Positions 22,099-33,711 of a DNA stretch of 64,000 nucleotides are shown piece by piece. This DNA is from Neoscytalidium dimidiatum (taxonomy: Eukaryota; Ascomycota; Dothideomycetes; Botryosphaeriales; Botryosphaeriaceae), in assembly GCA_037367355.1 (NCBI GenBank), contig CM074695.1, forward strand, positions 620,001-684,000. Reading direction: 5' to 3'. A program made the position numbers and the translations under genes. Position 1 is the first letter of the stretch, and every line of letters starts with the position of its first letter. The notes beneath the pieces were generated by a model that worked only from the letters and a program-made list of their open reading frames with translations, did not search any database and was not told the origin of the DNA.

Positions 22099-23000
22099 AT
22101 GTTTGCCGCTGAGGTGTTGAGGAGAGCTTTGGTACGGGCGGCCTGCTTTCTTTGGATGTTTGCCATGTTTGAGCCCTGATGAGGGACATAAGCTCAGCAT
22201 GTGTTGCGTACCTGAAACAAGGTTCACAGTGCGGGGTTCATGGTCATAAATGGCGAACAGGAAGCTGAATGCAAGCTCTCTCAAGTTCTCTCCTTACTCA
22301 AAATGTCTCTCGTATGAATACACTGACACACGACTTGCCGATGCGCAGGGGCCGAAGGGTTGATTCAAGATGAAGGTGAGGTGATCAGTTCTGTCTACGA
22401 CATACATCATACATACATCTACCCATTTCTCAACCTCGAATCTCCAACTTGGTTCAGTGGCCCAACGGAGCACTGCCATGCTGCAGAAGCACTTCGACCT
22501 CGCTAGGAACCACACTTCGCTGTTCGAACCACACAACCCCAGCTTCACTAATTGTATCTCCAGATGCACCCAGACTATCGACACAAAAAACTATATCTTG
22601 CCATACACTCACGGGGCTGCATCGGGATGTTCCACGCTCATCCTGGCACATAGATGTCATACAAACGCGCTAACTCCTCACCTTAATCCCTCTTATTCTA
22701 ATTATCTCTACTAATGTCCTCGCTACTATGATATGTATTCTTGTACTCTACCGCTGGCTTCGTTGCGCGAGAAGGTACGTCGGAATTCCGGTAACGGCGA
22801 GGTCGGAGAGCTTCTCTTTTCCTCATTTGGTATCTCTCCTCCCTGCTCCCGTTCCCTACCAGTTTCTCCATGACTAAATATCTTACACTGTTGTTCTTGA
22901 TTTTCTTTTACGCTCAACAACACGGCAGAACTGCTTCACAGGGATGCATAGTCACAAGCGCCATTACTGCATACTGTTCTCGGGCAAAGTACGCACCATC
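22099..23000. other. Gene-free interval
   Basis: Short overlapping frames only (up to about 96 codons). Nothing recognisable on either strand. Confidence 0.45.
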
Positions 23001-24087
23001 TTAAGCTACGATCAGATGTCGCGCCAGTGAAAAACTCAAGCCCCCGTTCAGGTCTCCGGGACCTTCAAGTACTTTCGGCCCCGTCTCTACCCATTGGATA
23101 AAGTGGCGAGGCACTCGGCACGCCCTCACTTCTGCCCACATCAGCAACTCCCGACCCTCTCGAAGCTTCTCCATAGCGCTCTTGTCCAACGCCACAAACA
23201 CCCTCAATCCCTTCCTCCGGATCATTCCCCCCCCCAACGATCCTCCTCGGCAGGCACAACAAACATCCCGCTCAGCAGGCCCGTCGCCAACCGCAACGCC
23301 CTCAACGGGCCGAACCCGAAATCATGCGTCCGACACGCCGACATCACGCTCCGACTCGTCGCGATCGTGGACCAGCCCGGGCGAGAAGCTGGCGTTCAGC
23401 CGCACGCCGCCGCGATTCGGGAACGAGGCGATGTAGTCCTTGATATCCTGGATCATCGCCGGCGACCGCCACTTCTCGACGGACGCGCGCGGCCAGCGTC
23501 TTTCCCATCAACGCACTGGCGGTGGACGGCCGTGCCGATGACGAGGCTGCCGAGGATGAAGTTCAGTTGGACGAGGGCGGTTGGGAATTCTTCTCCGGTT
23601 TTCGTGGCAGGGTCGGCAAGCAGGGAAAAGCCCGGCGGCAAGTGTTGCTCGTTGAGCTCGGAGAACGGAAATTGGCGCTGTTCGAGCTCCTCGCAGGAAG
23701 GGAAATCCGTATGTTCCAGGTGATTGATGTGTACGTTGAGAGTTGAATGGGCCGCGCTGCGTTTGACGGAAAACCTTCCATCCGGGTCTGCGTGGATGCG
23801 GCCAGCCAAGAACCTGTATTCCGTGGTGGTCTTCTGGAGTCCCTTGCACATATTTGCTACTACGAGCTCTTTGTCGATGTCATCTCCCAGCTTGTAAATC
23901 GAGGTGATGGGAACGTAAATCTTGATGTACATGTAGTCGATGTCGCTCAGAGGAATAACTTCCTCCGATTGTTGATTTTTGACGTCTATCACTTGTATCG
24001 CCCTAACGTCTCTCGAATATTCCCTGTGAGGCATGGTTATCTGGCAATTTGCTACAAAGAGGAGGTTTGCTAAAGTCGCGTCCAACA
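23001..24087 (-). pseudogene. Decayed BAHD-type (trichothecene acetyltransferase-like) acyltransferase
   Basis: The reverse strand from ATG 24087 (or Met at 24034) encodes about 210 residues in one frame. These include the family N-terminus VIPLSDIDYMYIKIYVP, GLQKTTTEYRFLAGRI, and the catalytic region VIGTAVHRQCVDGK. That region has H-x4-D instead of the usual H-x3-D, although VDGK is well kept. The frame then breaks near 23480. A second frame supplies about 50 residues, a third supplies the C-terminal DFGFG motif with GMFVVPAEEDRW, and another shift at a C9 run (about 23228) precedes VFVALDKSAMEKLREG. Only about 80 residues separate the two catalytic motifs where the family has well over 150. 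An internal deletion plus at least three frame changes makes this a relic. Intact relatives transfer acyl groups to secondary-metabolite hydroxyls. Confidence 0.75.
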
Positions 24088-24094
24088 TGGACAA

Positions 24095-26924
24095 AATCTT
24101 GGTGGCACATCACTGGAAAATGTAGGAGACTTGATTCCTCACCAACTGGATCAACATGGCCTGATCCACCTCAATCCAACCGAGCGGGCAGGATCAGTTT
24201 CCCGGTCCGAAGGATTGAACAAAAATTTTGGCGTGATCAATTAATCGACTTTTACAAGTCTCCCTCCCTCTCTTCTTGGAAAAGTGCGATGCTTAATTGA
24301 AGTGACTGCAGAATCACTAGACAATTGCCTCGGGCCGGTCGAATCAAGGCAATGATCGGTGCAGTTGGGTCAGAGGTGCCGTGGTGAGATGAAAATCGCT
24401 ACAGCATGTGGACTCTCACACCAGCTTTTGCATCACCCAGTAGGGAACGTGGGGCCGAGGCATTAGCAATGCTCAAATTTAGAGAGTCATACTATGGCAA
24501 AGAATACGGCTGGAGAGCGGAATCACTCATCTGCATGTGAGTGTGGGGACGAAGGACGAACAGTGGCCACAAAGTTGACTCGAGAAGGTCTCATTGTCTA
24601 CAGATAAATCCTCCAAGAATTCTTCGCTCTTTGCGCAAAGTTGCAATCCAGGCCACGCAATACGTATAACTCTATAACACTACATGCCTACCCTTGCAGA
24701 CACAGTTCCGTAGATCGTGATCAGGTTGATTTCGTTTACAACCTATTCCACTCCTAATTAACATTTTAGTGGAATACACATATATTCTCTGTGAAAGATC
24801 TTCACTTACACAAATAGATATGTGAAGAACAGAGAAGATGATGCTAAGCTGTCTAGGGAAGCTATCATTTTAATCTTTAAAGATAATCATGCTATATACT
24901 AACTCTACAAACTCACTGCGCACCCCTCGGCTTTTTAGAAGAAACATTCGAAGGTCAATATCACGTTTACAAACATATCTGAGAATATTTTGAGGTGGAT
25001 TGATAGGATTAATCAACTTTACGGTTTTTGTCAGCAGTTAATATAAGTATTCTGTATCCGTCAGAGTCCAAGCTTTGTTATATCCGATATCGATAAATCT
25101 GCGAATTAGCATGCTTTTTAACAGCTCATTCTACTATTGTTTGGGGAAAAGGCTATGGAACACAACCAGCGCGGAATACAGTTCTGGTTCATACCAAGCG
25201 ACATGCGTCTGAACGCGGAATTTGGACCTGTAGAGTGTGTTGGGCCGCTGGTGCCTTTTTGGTTATATTCCGCATATACTAAGTGATTATCCGCTTAATT
25301 TATCTCCGAACCTCGACATAATTAACCTGCGGAATTTGCACATTCTTCCATATTATTTGATAAATGATCATGTGAATACGTTCTTTAGGAACAGTGCCGC
25401 GGATTGGTAACCCTTCCTAGAAAGTAAGTAAAGTCCAGCATCTTGCTTTCAAAAGACTGAGAGACAATACGAACAGTAGAAATTTCAGGTCAGACTGATT
25501 ATAGAGGGGTATAGCGTGCTGATGGCACGGGAACGATTTAGTTGCAGTTCCACATGATGCCACATACTCTCTTCTCACGGCCTGTGTCAATCTGACATGG
25601 ATTTTGTGATTGTCAGTGTAGTACATTGCAACTGCCGGTTTCCAGCAGCTGGAATTTCCTGCTGGAACGTGATGCGCTTCTGAAAAAGATAGGCCACGTT
25701 GGAGGGAGCTGCTGGAACGGCCCTGCTACCCCACACGTGGTCGTCGGAGCTCTAGATCGCCTGACTTGCATTAAAGATAATGCTCTGTTGGCTATCGAGC
25801 GATGGAGAGAGAACGCGCACTCTTTTTGGCGCTGTCAGCTGCGAAATAAGCGAAACGGTTCCCAATCAAAACCTGCCAGGTCTTCAGCGAGTGGGGTCAG
25901 ATATGTTCAAACGAATCACTTCGTAAAGAGCCAAGAAAGGGTTCAAGCTGCCAACCTGGTCGGCATGCCATAGGTTGATAAGGTTGCAGCTGTCAGCAGC
26001 ACCGCAAGGAATGAACACGTAGCGCAGGGCTCATGTGTACTAGAAATGGGATCTTTTTCAACATAAAAGGATCGGCGGCGTCTCAAAAAGTTGCACCCAA
26101 AGCAACGAAAGCCATTCTACAACAAAGAGATTTCCAGCAAAATCAGAACCTGAGGAAATTTGCAGCAAAGGACCAAGGAACGAAGTCACGGGTACGCTCC
26201 TTGATACTGGTATCTCCATCCTTCATATGCTGATTATAGTAAGAATCAACATGACGGCCAAACTGCAGAGCTTCGGAAGAGATGGATATGTCAGCGTCCG
26301 GTATGCACAACGAAAGAGGTCACAAGAATTAATTGAGTGCAGGACATCACGTAGCTGCTTGTCGATAGTGCAGTCGCACATGCAGCACATCTGGCATCCC
26401 ATCATCGATACGACCGAAGTCAGAGGTAACCCGCACACCCAGCAGGGTACCTCGTGGGTGGAACAAATAGCCTTGGCCCAGATATTTTGAATCACTACTA
26501 TGGTAACACTGAAATGTGATGGCTTAAGCTTAAGATGTCCCAGCCAATGCGTGACGCGAGTTGAAAACAACCTTCTGTCTGCACTGGTTTGATAATCTGC
26601 TCCCTTGCCCAATATGTTACATGTAGTCTGTGGCAGAAATTGTGTTGTGCCTGGAATTGGCCCAGATCCCCAAAAGAGTGATTCATACCTACTCCAACTG
26701 TGAACAAATACTTCTCAGCTTAAGTGGTTTGTACGTACTTCATCTATGATAAATCTACCATGACAATCTTTTCATTAAAAGGTCATCAAGTAGCGATCAA
26801 TTCCACTGCTCACTTAACAGGTACCTTACATAGCTGAAAACTCGTTGTATTTTGTACAGTCATTCATTAGCAACTAAACGTTAGTCATAGCCCGTTGTTA
26901 TTTCCACAGTGCCTTTTACCGCCC
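24095..26924. other. AT-rich gene-poor segment
   Basis: Base composition falls clearly in AT content from about 24.7 to 25.4 kb and stays low to 26.9 kb, with no frame longer than about 130 codons and no recognisable protein. Four copies of GCGGAAT (25172, 25216, inverted at 25267, 25329) lie within 164 bp. It resembles an old, possibly mutated transposon remnant beside the acyltransferase relic; this is inference. Confidence 0.5.
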
Positions 26925-28749
26925 TCACGTGTCCCCAAAGCTCCCCTCATACACCATCCTCCTTTCCGCCGCCGCCGTCCCATCCGTTGTCACGTTCCCA
27001 ACAACCGTGCCATTCACATTCTCGACCGGCGTCCACACGCTCTCCAAGCCCCAAACCCTCACGCTCACGCTCGCGCCCTCGGGCAGGCCCGCGGCCCTGA
27101 TCGAAAACAGCGTCAGGGGCTGGACGGGGAAGAACGTCGCGGTCGCGCTGTACGTGGCGCGATCCAGGAAGACTTCGATGATGGAGCGGTCGATGACGCC
27201 CTGGATGTTCCAGGTGCCGCTGGGGTCGAGCAGCTGACTGGTGCTGAACTTGTCGGTGAAGAAGGGGTTGTCGAAGCCGCGGGTCTTGCCGCGGTCGAGC
27301 CAGAAGGCGTTGTCGCCGCCGAAGCTGTAGCCGCCGGAGACGCTCTCGCCGGAGACGGGGGACAGGGCGGAGAAGTTGAGGGACGCGGTCGAGCCGATGT
27401 TGGCGACGGCGGGGAGGCCGGTGACGTTGGCTTCGAAGAAAATGGCGTTGGAGGCCACGCCGCTGTAGTCGACGACGAGGGAGCCGTTGCCGAGCGAGGA
27501 GTTGGACGCGAGCTCCGCGCCGAGGACGGGCGTCAGGTCGTAAGGCTCGGAGACTAGCGTCCAGCCGATGCGCGTGATGTTGGCCAGGTAGTTGCGGCGC
27601 GGCAGCGACATGGCGGAGCGCCAGCCTTCGACGCCGGTGGGCGCCACTTGCGTGTACTGCCAGTTGCTGGCCCATGCGATGGAGATGGCGTCGGAACCGG
27701 AGGGCGTGCCGTAGAAGAACTGGCCGGCGTAGTTGTCCTTGCCGAAGTCGGCGATGCGAGCGGCGGCGTCGACGGCGGTGAAGTGAGTGCCGTTGAAGTG
27801 ACCGGGAAAGTACTCTGTAATGGAGCCGCCGAGGGGTGCGCCGGGGTTGATGGAGATGGTCAGGACGTACATGGTCTCATCGGTGCCGTTAACAGGGATT
27901 TCGACCAGGTTGGGACATTCGTACTGCAGGCCCAGCAGGCCGTGGTACGAGAAGTTGGACGCATGGGTCCACTCCTTCAGGTCAGGGGACGTGAAGATGC
28001 CAATTGCAAATTCCTGCGAATAGGCAAGAACCAAGACCCAATGATCCTCGTACCAGATGACCTTGGGGTCGCGGAATTGGGTTGAGGTGCTGTCAATGAC
28101 GGGGTTGTTCTCATACGGGATGAAGGTGTAGCCACCGTCGTAGGAATAAGCGATTTCCTGGATTTGCTTGGTGGGCGTATTCAGCGTGTAAATGGCCACA
28201 ACACCGTTGTCCTGGTCAGGGAAGAAGCCAGAGGTATTGTTCGCGTCGATGACGACGGACCCGGAAAAGATGTTTGAAACACTGTCAGGCGGGAAGATGG
28301 CAATTTGCTGATTCTCCCAGTGGTAGAGATCCTGACTCGTTGCGTGGCCCCAGTGCTGGTTTCCGGCAACAATACCGGTTGGGTTGTCTATTTTGGATGG
28401 TGAGTACTTGGCTTCTGGATGATCACGGACCAAGTGGACCGGGCGTAAGTGGGGTACTGACACTGGTAGTAGAGGTGCCATGTGCCGTTCGCGTCAAGAA
28501 AGCAGCCATTGGGATCGTTCATGAAATGCTGAGGCTCGAATTAGTATGGCGTGGTGGTCATTGGGGGTGGTGAACCAAGCGTACCTGAGGGGGAGAGAAG
28601 TGGACCTGCGGTCTCAGGCCACCAGTGTAGTTGCCGGGGATGGGAGTGCCGGTAGGCACGGTCGGCTGAACATATACACTGGTGCTGCTTTGAGCGCTGG
28701 CGCCAGCAAAAAGGGCAGCGCCAGCAGCAGCGGCTCGAGAGACCTTCAT
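26925..28749 (-). CDS. Secreted GH32 invertase/inulinase-type glycoside hydrolase
   Basis: Three reverse exons (28749-28585, 28528-28462, 28387-26925) give 564 residues. A signal peptide ([20 protein letters not shown]) is followed by the GH32 nucleophile motif HFMNDPNG (Asp about residue 60). The RDP motif (FRDPKV, about residue 182) and the acid/base motif ECPNL (about residue 233) follow. A C-terminal beta-sandwich ends with [19 protein letters not shown]. Many NxS/T sites support secretion. The family cleaves beta-fructosyl bonds in sucrose, inulin or levan; which substrate is preferred cannot be read here. Introns are 28529-28584 and 28388-28461, the second splicing LYYQ to YNPTG. A 67-nt exon lies between them, as in many fungal GH32 genes. 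A reverse-strand TATA box lies about 95 bp upstream of the start. Confidence 0.95.
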
Positions 28750-28840
28750 GTTGACGTCCGGGGCAGATGGAGGGAGGAGAAGCGAGGAGCGGTGTGGTTC
28801 TTAGGCGGCGCAGGATCAACGGCAGCGCGGCCATGGATCC

Positions 28841-28848
28841 TTTTATAT
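28841..28848 (-). promoter_or_regulatory. TATA box of the GH32 gene
   Basis: The reverse strand reads ATATAAAAGG about 95 bases upstream of the GH32 ATG, a good TATA match for an inducible secreted hydrolase. Confidence 0.6.
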
Positions 28849-31638
28849 GCGAACGAGTGACGTACGCATGGCCTGGGATGGAGTCTGGGCCGGGCATGGT
28901 GGTGGTGCTCAGGTCCCGTGGACAGGTGATGTGGATTGGAGGCACCGGCGAGCCGGCTGGCCAGCATGAGCGCCCGTGGCTTGCACAAGCGTCATTGAGG
29001 CGGAGGCGGGCAGCCCCGCAGACTAGCCGTTGGAAGGAAGGAGGCTCATGCTTCTGCAAGCGCCGGAGGCTCTGAGTGGGTGTGGTGTCTTCAGCCTCCA
29101 GCATCATAGGGCAGCAGACGGCAGATCGGCGGTGCCTCGCAGCTCAGCAAAGGGCTGCGGGCTGCCTTAGACCCAGTGAGCCGGTGGGCTGCTGGTGGGC
29201 TGGTGGGCAGGTGGCGAGACGGCAGACTACAACATGCAGCATCGGCAGCGAGATGCAAGCCGGTGCGGTGCTGGTCAACGGCCGGACTCGGCGAGTCGAG
29301 CCGAGTCGAGTCGAGACGGCGCTGGCGAAGACGCGAGCCGTGCGAGCGAGCGGGGAATAACCTACTATAACTCCAAGCCGGTCTGCAAGCCACGCCCCTT
29401 CACTTCAACCATCATTTCCCCGGACTTCCGCCATGTTCCCGTCATCGCATCGCATCACACGCGTTCTGGTCTTGCAGCTCTCACTCCAATTGACCCTGGT
29501 GCACTTGACGCACGCCTGACGAAGCGCGCCGGCACCCAACGGATACGGATCGCGCGGTTGGAGGGAGCAAGCATCCCGACTCGGCTTGTTTTGCTCAGAA
29601 AATTTTGGCCGCAACGGCACTTGCCAGCCCGCTGTGTGTTCCGCGGCCCCACGCCAAGCTGCCCCGGACCTCCTCCACCCCTTCCATCGCTTCCGTGCGC
29701 CTTCCACTCTGCCTGCTTCGGGAGAAAACAGCCGCCTCGTCATCCAATCTCACCTCGACTCCCCTCCACCCAAGGGACGCCTGAAAATCGCACTTCGTAA
29801 GCCCAGCGCGACTGAAGTCATAGCACCCTTGGCCGGCACATCATCGCTCCTCTTGACAGCGGACATTCGGAGTACGGCGAGAAGGACGAGGCCTCCGAGC
29901 CTCATGTAAGTACAGTACATATACTATGGGCCTCTCCACCACGCTTATCGTTCCACCTCCACAAAAGTGACTCTAGTCGCCCTCCGCCATCTCCATATGC
30001 AGCCCATCCGGGCCCTAACGACACCTGCAACAATATGTCACCACCACTGGATTAAAATCGGCTCTCTCCGGGGCTCGTCAACCCATCAGTCTCTAGCTCC
30101 TGGCCCTCCCCTTCTCAGAGACCGCTGACATATTTCGGCCTCAAGTGTCCGCGCTCTGCTCACGCCAACGCCTCTAACCTGTTTGCGATGTCTCCGGACT
30201 GGACCATTACTGCTCTGGTATTCCGCGCTTTTAATGGTCCACTTCTTATTTTCCTTCAGCATCCTCGGCGACACTACTTGGGATTCTGCTCCGCATCAAG
30301 GACGGGGAATCACCGGTACCAGACCCTTCTGGTAGCACGCGGCCAGACTTACCAATACATCTGTCCCTGGATCGGGTAGTCCCTGCACCCCGGTGGACCT
30401 ATATGAACTGCACTGGCATGCATCGTTGCAATTTTTTTTTTCTTCGCTTGCTTGGAGGTTTGACCCCCTTGACGAGTGCCGCGGATGTGACCTATGTGCG
30501 GAACCACGTCCTCGGGCCAGATATCATCACATCTGCATTCGCTCCACAGTCCCAGCGCTTACAAGGCACAGCAAGCAATGTGGTTGTCGGACGGGCTGCT
30601 GGCCATGGCCGAGCCGAACTTCCTGCGTTGGCAGATGCGGCGTCGCTAGCGCCCCCCGCCTCCTCAATCCTTCCCGAATCTTATTTCCCCATCTTCAATG
30701 GTTTCTCCGACCTGTTTTGTCCGTTTCTCCGGCTTTGTTGCTGTTTCTCCGACTGTGGGCTCACCTGTTCTGCTGCTCTGCTGACATTCGGCCTGCGTTC
30801 TGGCCTTCTCAGCTCGCAGAAGTCGAGCATGAGGATGGAGCTATGCTATCCATAATTAAGTTGCTTAAGCGTGAAGTAAGCGCAGTTAATTATAACCATT
30901 TTAATGTCAAAAACACCTTTAATGGGAAGTAAATCAAACGGCTTGGACAAATCAGCGAATGAGATGCACCGCTTTCGAACAAACACCAATAAGCATGTTT
31001 CCAAAATCCATTCGTCATCTTGCACCACGAACAAACGTCACAAACCGGACGCCCAAGCCGCCCGCAATTTTTATCTCAGCTCTACACATCACTTAGGTAC
31101 TCGCCCGTAAAACTTCACGTCGCCGCATCGCAACAACAGTAGCTCACCGCAGAGCTCTCCGCTCCAAGGGAAAACCCCCTCCCCCTCTTTTTTTTCTTCA
31201 CTATCCTTTGCATGCACTGGCCTCTGAACCGCCGAACCGCCGCCCGCTCAGCTCATCAGTCGAGCGTCACCAGATGCGCAACCGCGTACCGAACACACTC
31301 CCTTCGCCTTCCGAGCACACGATGCGCACAGCCAACCGGCGAACCTCGCAGCCTCCAAACTTCCCGATGGTCTCCGTTCTGCCGAAACAGCACCAATACT
31401 GCGCACAGCACTCCGTCCTCCAGTTTTCCAGCACCGAACGACAGCGCGCCGTTTCCCCCCCATCAACGTTGTTCATGGGCAAAGGGAAAAAGAAAGGACA
31501 TCTCCCGAGCGCGGACATAGCCCAAGAAAGTCTTTCACAAAGGCCCCATCGTTCACGCACGATCTCTTCCTACCATCTGCGCCTAGACCATGTGTGTAGC
31601 CGCAAAGATGTCAAAGCCCTGAATCCCTACCCTTCCCG

Positions 31639-31652
31639 CCCCCCCCCCCCCC
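31639..31652. repeat. C14 homopolymer
   Basis: Uninterrupted run of 14 C residues. Confidence 0.95.
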
Positions 31653-32178
31653 ATTCTTTTACTCTGCCGCACAAAAATCCCAGTCCACGCTGAGAGAGAG
31701 GGAGAGAAAAAAAAATAAGAAGTCACAACGCTATTAAACCGCGCCCCTCGCTCATATCCGCATCGTGTGTTCCGGTGCTATCATCCCCCAACCAACGTCC
31801 CCCGCTGCTCGTCTCAGCTCCGCCGGGTTCACGGCTCTGCGCGCGCGCTATGTGCATGCGGTGCGACGCGACTCGGCTATGAGGGGTGCTGGTTGGTTCG
31901 CTGGACGGCGGTAGGTGGGCAGGGAGCGAGCGAGCGAGGGCGTGGCTTGCCACCATGCGTGCAGAGTGCGTGTCTGCTGTTGCATTGCAGGGCGTGGGCG
32001 GCGTCGCATGGCAGCGCGGCGCATGTCATGGCAGGAAGATTGTGCGGCACCGGGCGCGGTGTGGGTGTGTTTTCTGCGATCTTTCGGGGGAGGCCATTGG
32101 CCGCGCTCGAAGAAGTCCCCCGTTCGTCGTCTTGAGAGCCGTTGATCTCGACGGGCCCCGCCGTCCACGATGTTCCCT

Positions 32179-32184
<6 letters not shown>

Positions 32185-32231
<47 letters not shown>
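32185..32231. repeat. (GT)n microsatellite
   Basis: About 23 dinucleotide units, preceded by a short T run. This is the longest simple repeat of the window and is intergenic. Confidence 0.97.
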
Positions 32232-32232
<1 letters not shown>

Positions 32233-33711
32233 CGCCTTCGCAGACAATGCTCGCAAAGCCAGTCATCCGTGCTGCCGACAGCGCCACCCGCACCCGTTAG
32301 CCGTCAGATCCGGCAAACTTATCCAAGCCACGTCCGCGAGGGCGCTCTGCATGGAAAGAAAGCCTCTTCAGTAGCGCGCATGAGCGGGAGTTCTAATAGG
32401 GATTCCGTTCCTTCCTTCGGGCACGTTCGTGTCCTCCGCTTGCAGAATCGGCGGACTACAAATCCCGGGATTGCAGATGCATACGCGCGTTTTTCATGCA
32501 CCGCTCATGTGAACGTGCTGATAACGGCGCTAATGATCTATCAGATACGCGAGATTTTCCCCCATTCGTGAGATCTTCAAGTGTTTCTTTTGCCGGGCAG
32601 CGATCAAGCGATCAAGCGAGGTGGTGTTGCTGGTTCTGTGTCTGAGTAAGTGGGAACGCATCGCCGCCCTTTTGCCGGCATGGCGCGGAATGTTGCGCAT
32701 GCGGGAAGAAGTAATAAGTGGCTTTTTTTTCTGTAGGTTCCTATGAGAAGCTGAGGGGAAGTTTGGAGGAAAAACTTGGGGCGCTACGGGCCGGCCGGCC
32801 GGCCGGCTAAAGAACAAAAAAACGACAGGAGCAAAAAGGAGTATGGCTGTCGAATACCGTTCGTTATTAGTGCAGGATCGGAAGGGATGCAACTAGTCAG
32901 CGATCAGAGTGTGGAAGGAAGACGAGACGCAAGCTACTGGCGCCGGAAGAGGAAAGAGCAGGCGTAAGCAGGGATGAAGACATAAACCCAGTCTCCTTGC
33001 AACTAACGGCGATAGGCTAGTTGGGCGTTCTTGAGCATCTCCGAAAGGTGAAGAGAGCGGCAAGATGATAGCGCGTAAATAAGAGGAGGCAGGCTGCGAG
33101 ATCTGATTTTCGTGTGGCTCGTTGCCGATCACGGCTGGTGAGGATAAAGAGCCAAGCCGAACTAAAAGACGACGAGCGGGGCAGAAACCTTGGAGGAGAG
33201 GAAAAAGTAAAAACACCTTATGCAGGGGCAGCAAATTCTTGAGGGCAGCAAATTCTGAATTGTGGCTACTAGACCCATTTCCTTATTCAATCCAGGGCAA
33301 GAGAAACCGAAAATTACGACACTTACATGCTCTTTCTCATTAACTTACATACAAACCGTCACCGCACGCGTAACTCAACAGACTTATCAGTGCAGAGTGT
33401 GATCGGACCAAATGCATGAGCGAACCTCGTTCCTTGATTCCCAGCCGTTTCGAACGTAGCATCGGTGCTTCTGTCGTAGTGCCCGTTATGAAGAGGTATC
33501 ATCTAGTAGATCGGAGATAGAAGAAAGCAAAAGAGGGAATCTTCTCAGCCAACAAACATATGTACCAAAAGGTGCTCAACGCAATAAATGCAGCGGGTTA
33601 TCGAGAACAAAATTACCGAGAGTTGCGACCGCTGCCGTAATTCGTGAAACGGTTTCTATTTGAGTGTGATGAAAACCACATATCCCACTCTTTATTTCGC
33701 ACCCACCTTTT

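Larger units (their letters stand above)
28850..33711. other. 5-kb interval without recognisable genes
   Basis: Frames up to about 200 codons occur but all are compositionally random (Arg/Ser/Pro/Cys-rich, no motifs). Landmarks are a GTTTCTCCG motif repeated three times at about 20-bp spacing (30701-30750), a C14 run (31639-31652), a long GT repeat (32185-32231), a GGCC repeat (about 32788-32809) and a 14-bp direct repeat (33226 and 33243). It may hold long regulatory regions, non-coding transcripts or lineage-specific short genes. Confidence 0.4.

Noticed and set aside
30393..30932. 179-codon frame in the 5-kb gap
   Set aside because: Cys/Trp/Arg-rich random composition, no motif, no splice partners.
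32185..32231. GT tract read as a coding His/Thr or Val/Cys repeat
   Set aside because: The frames through it are otherwise random; treated as an intergenic microsatellite.
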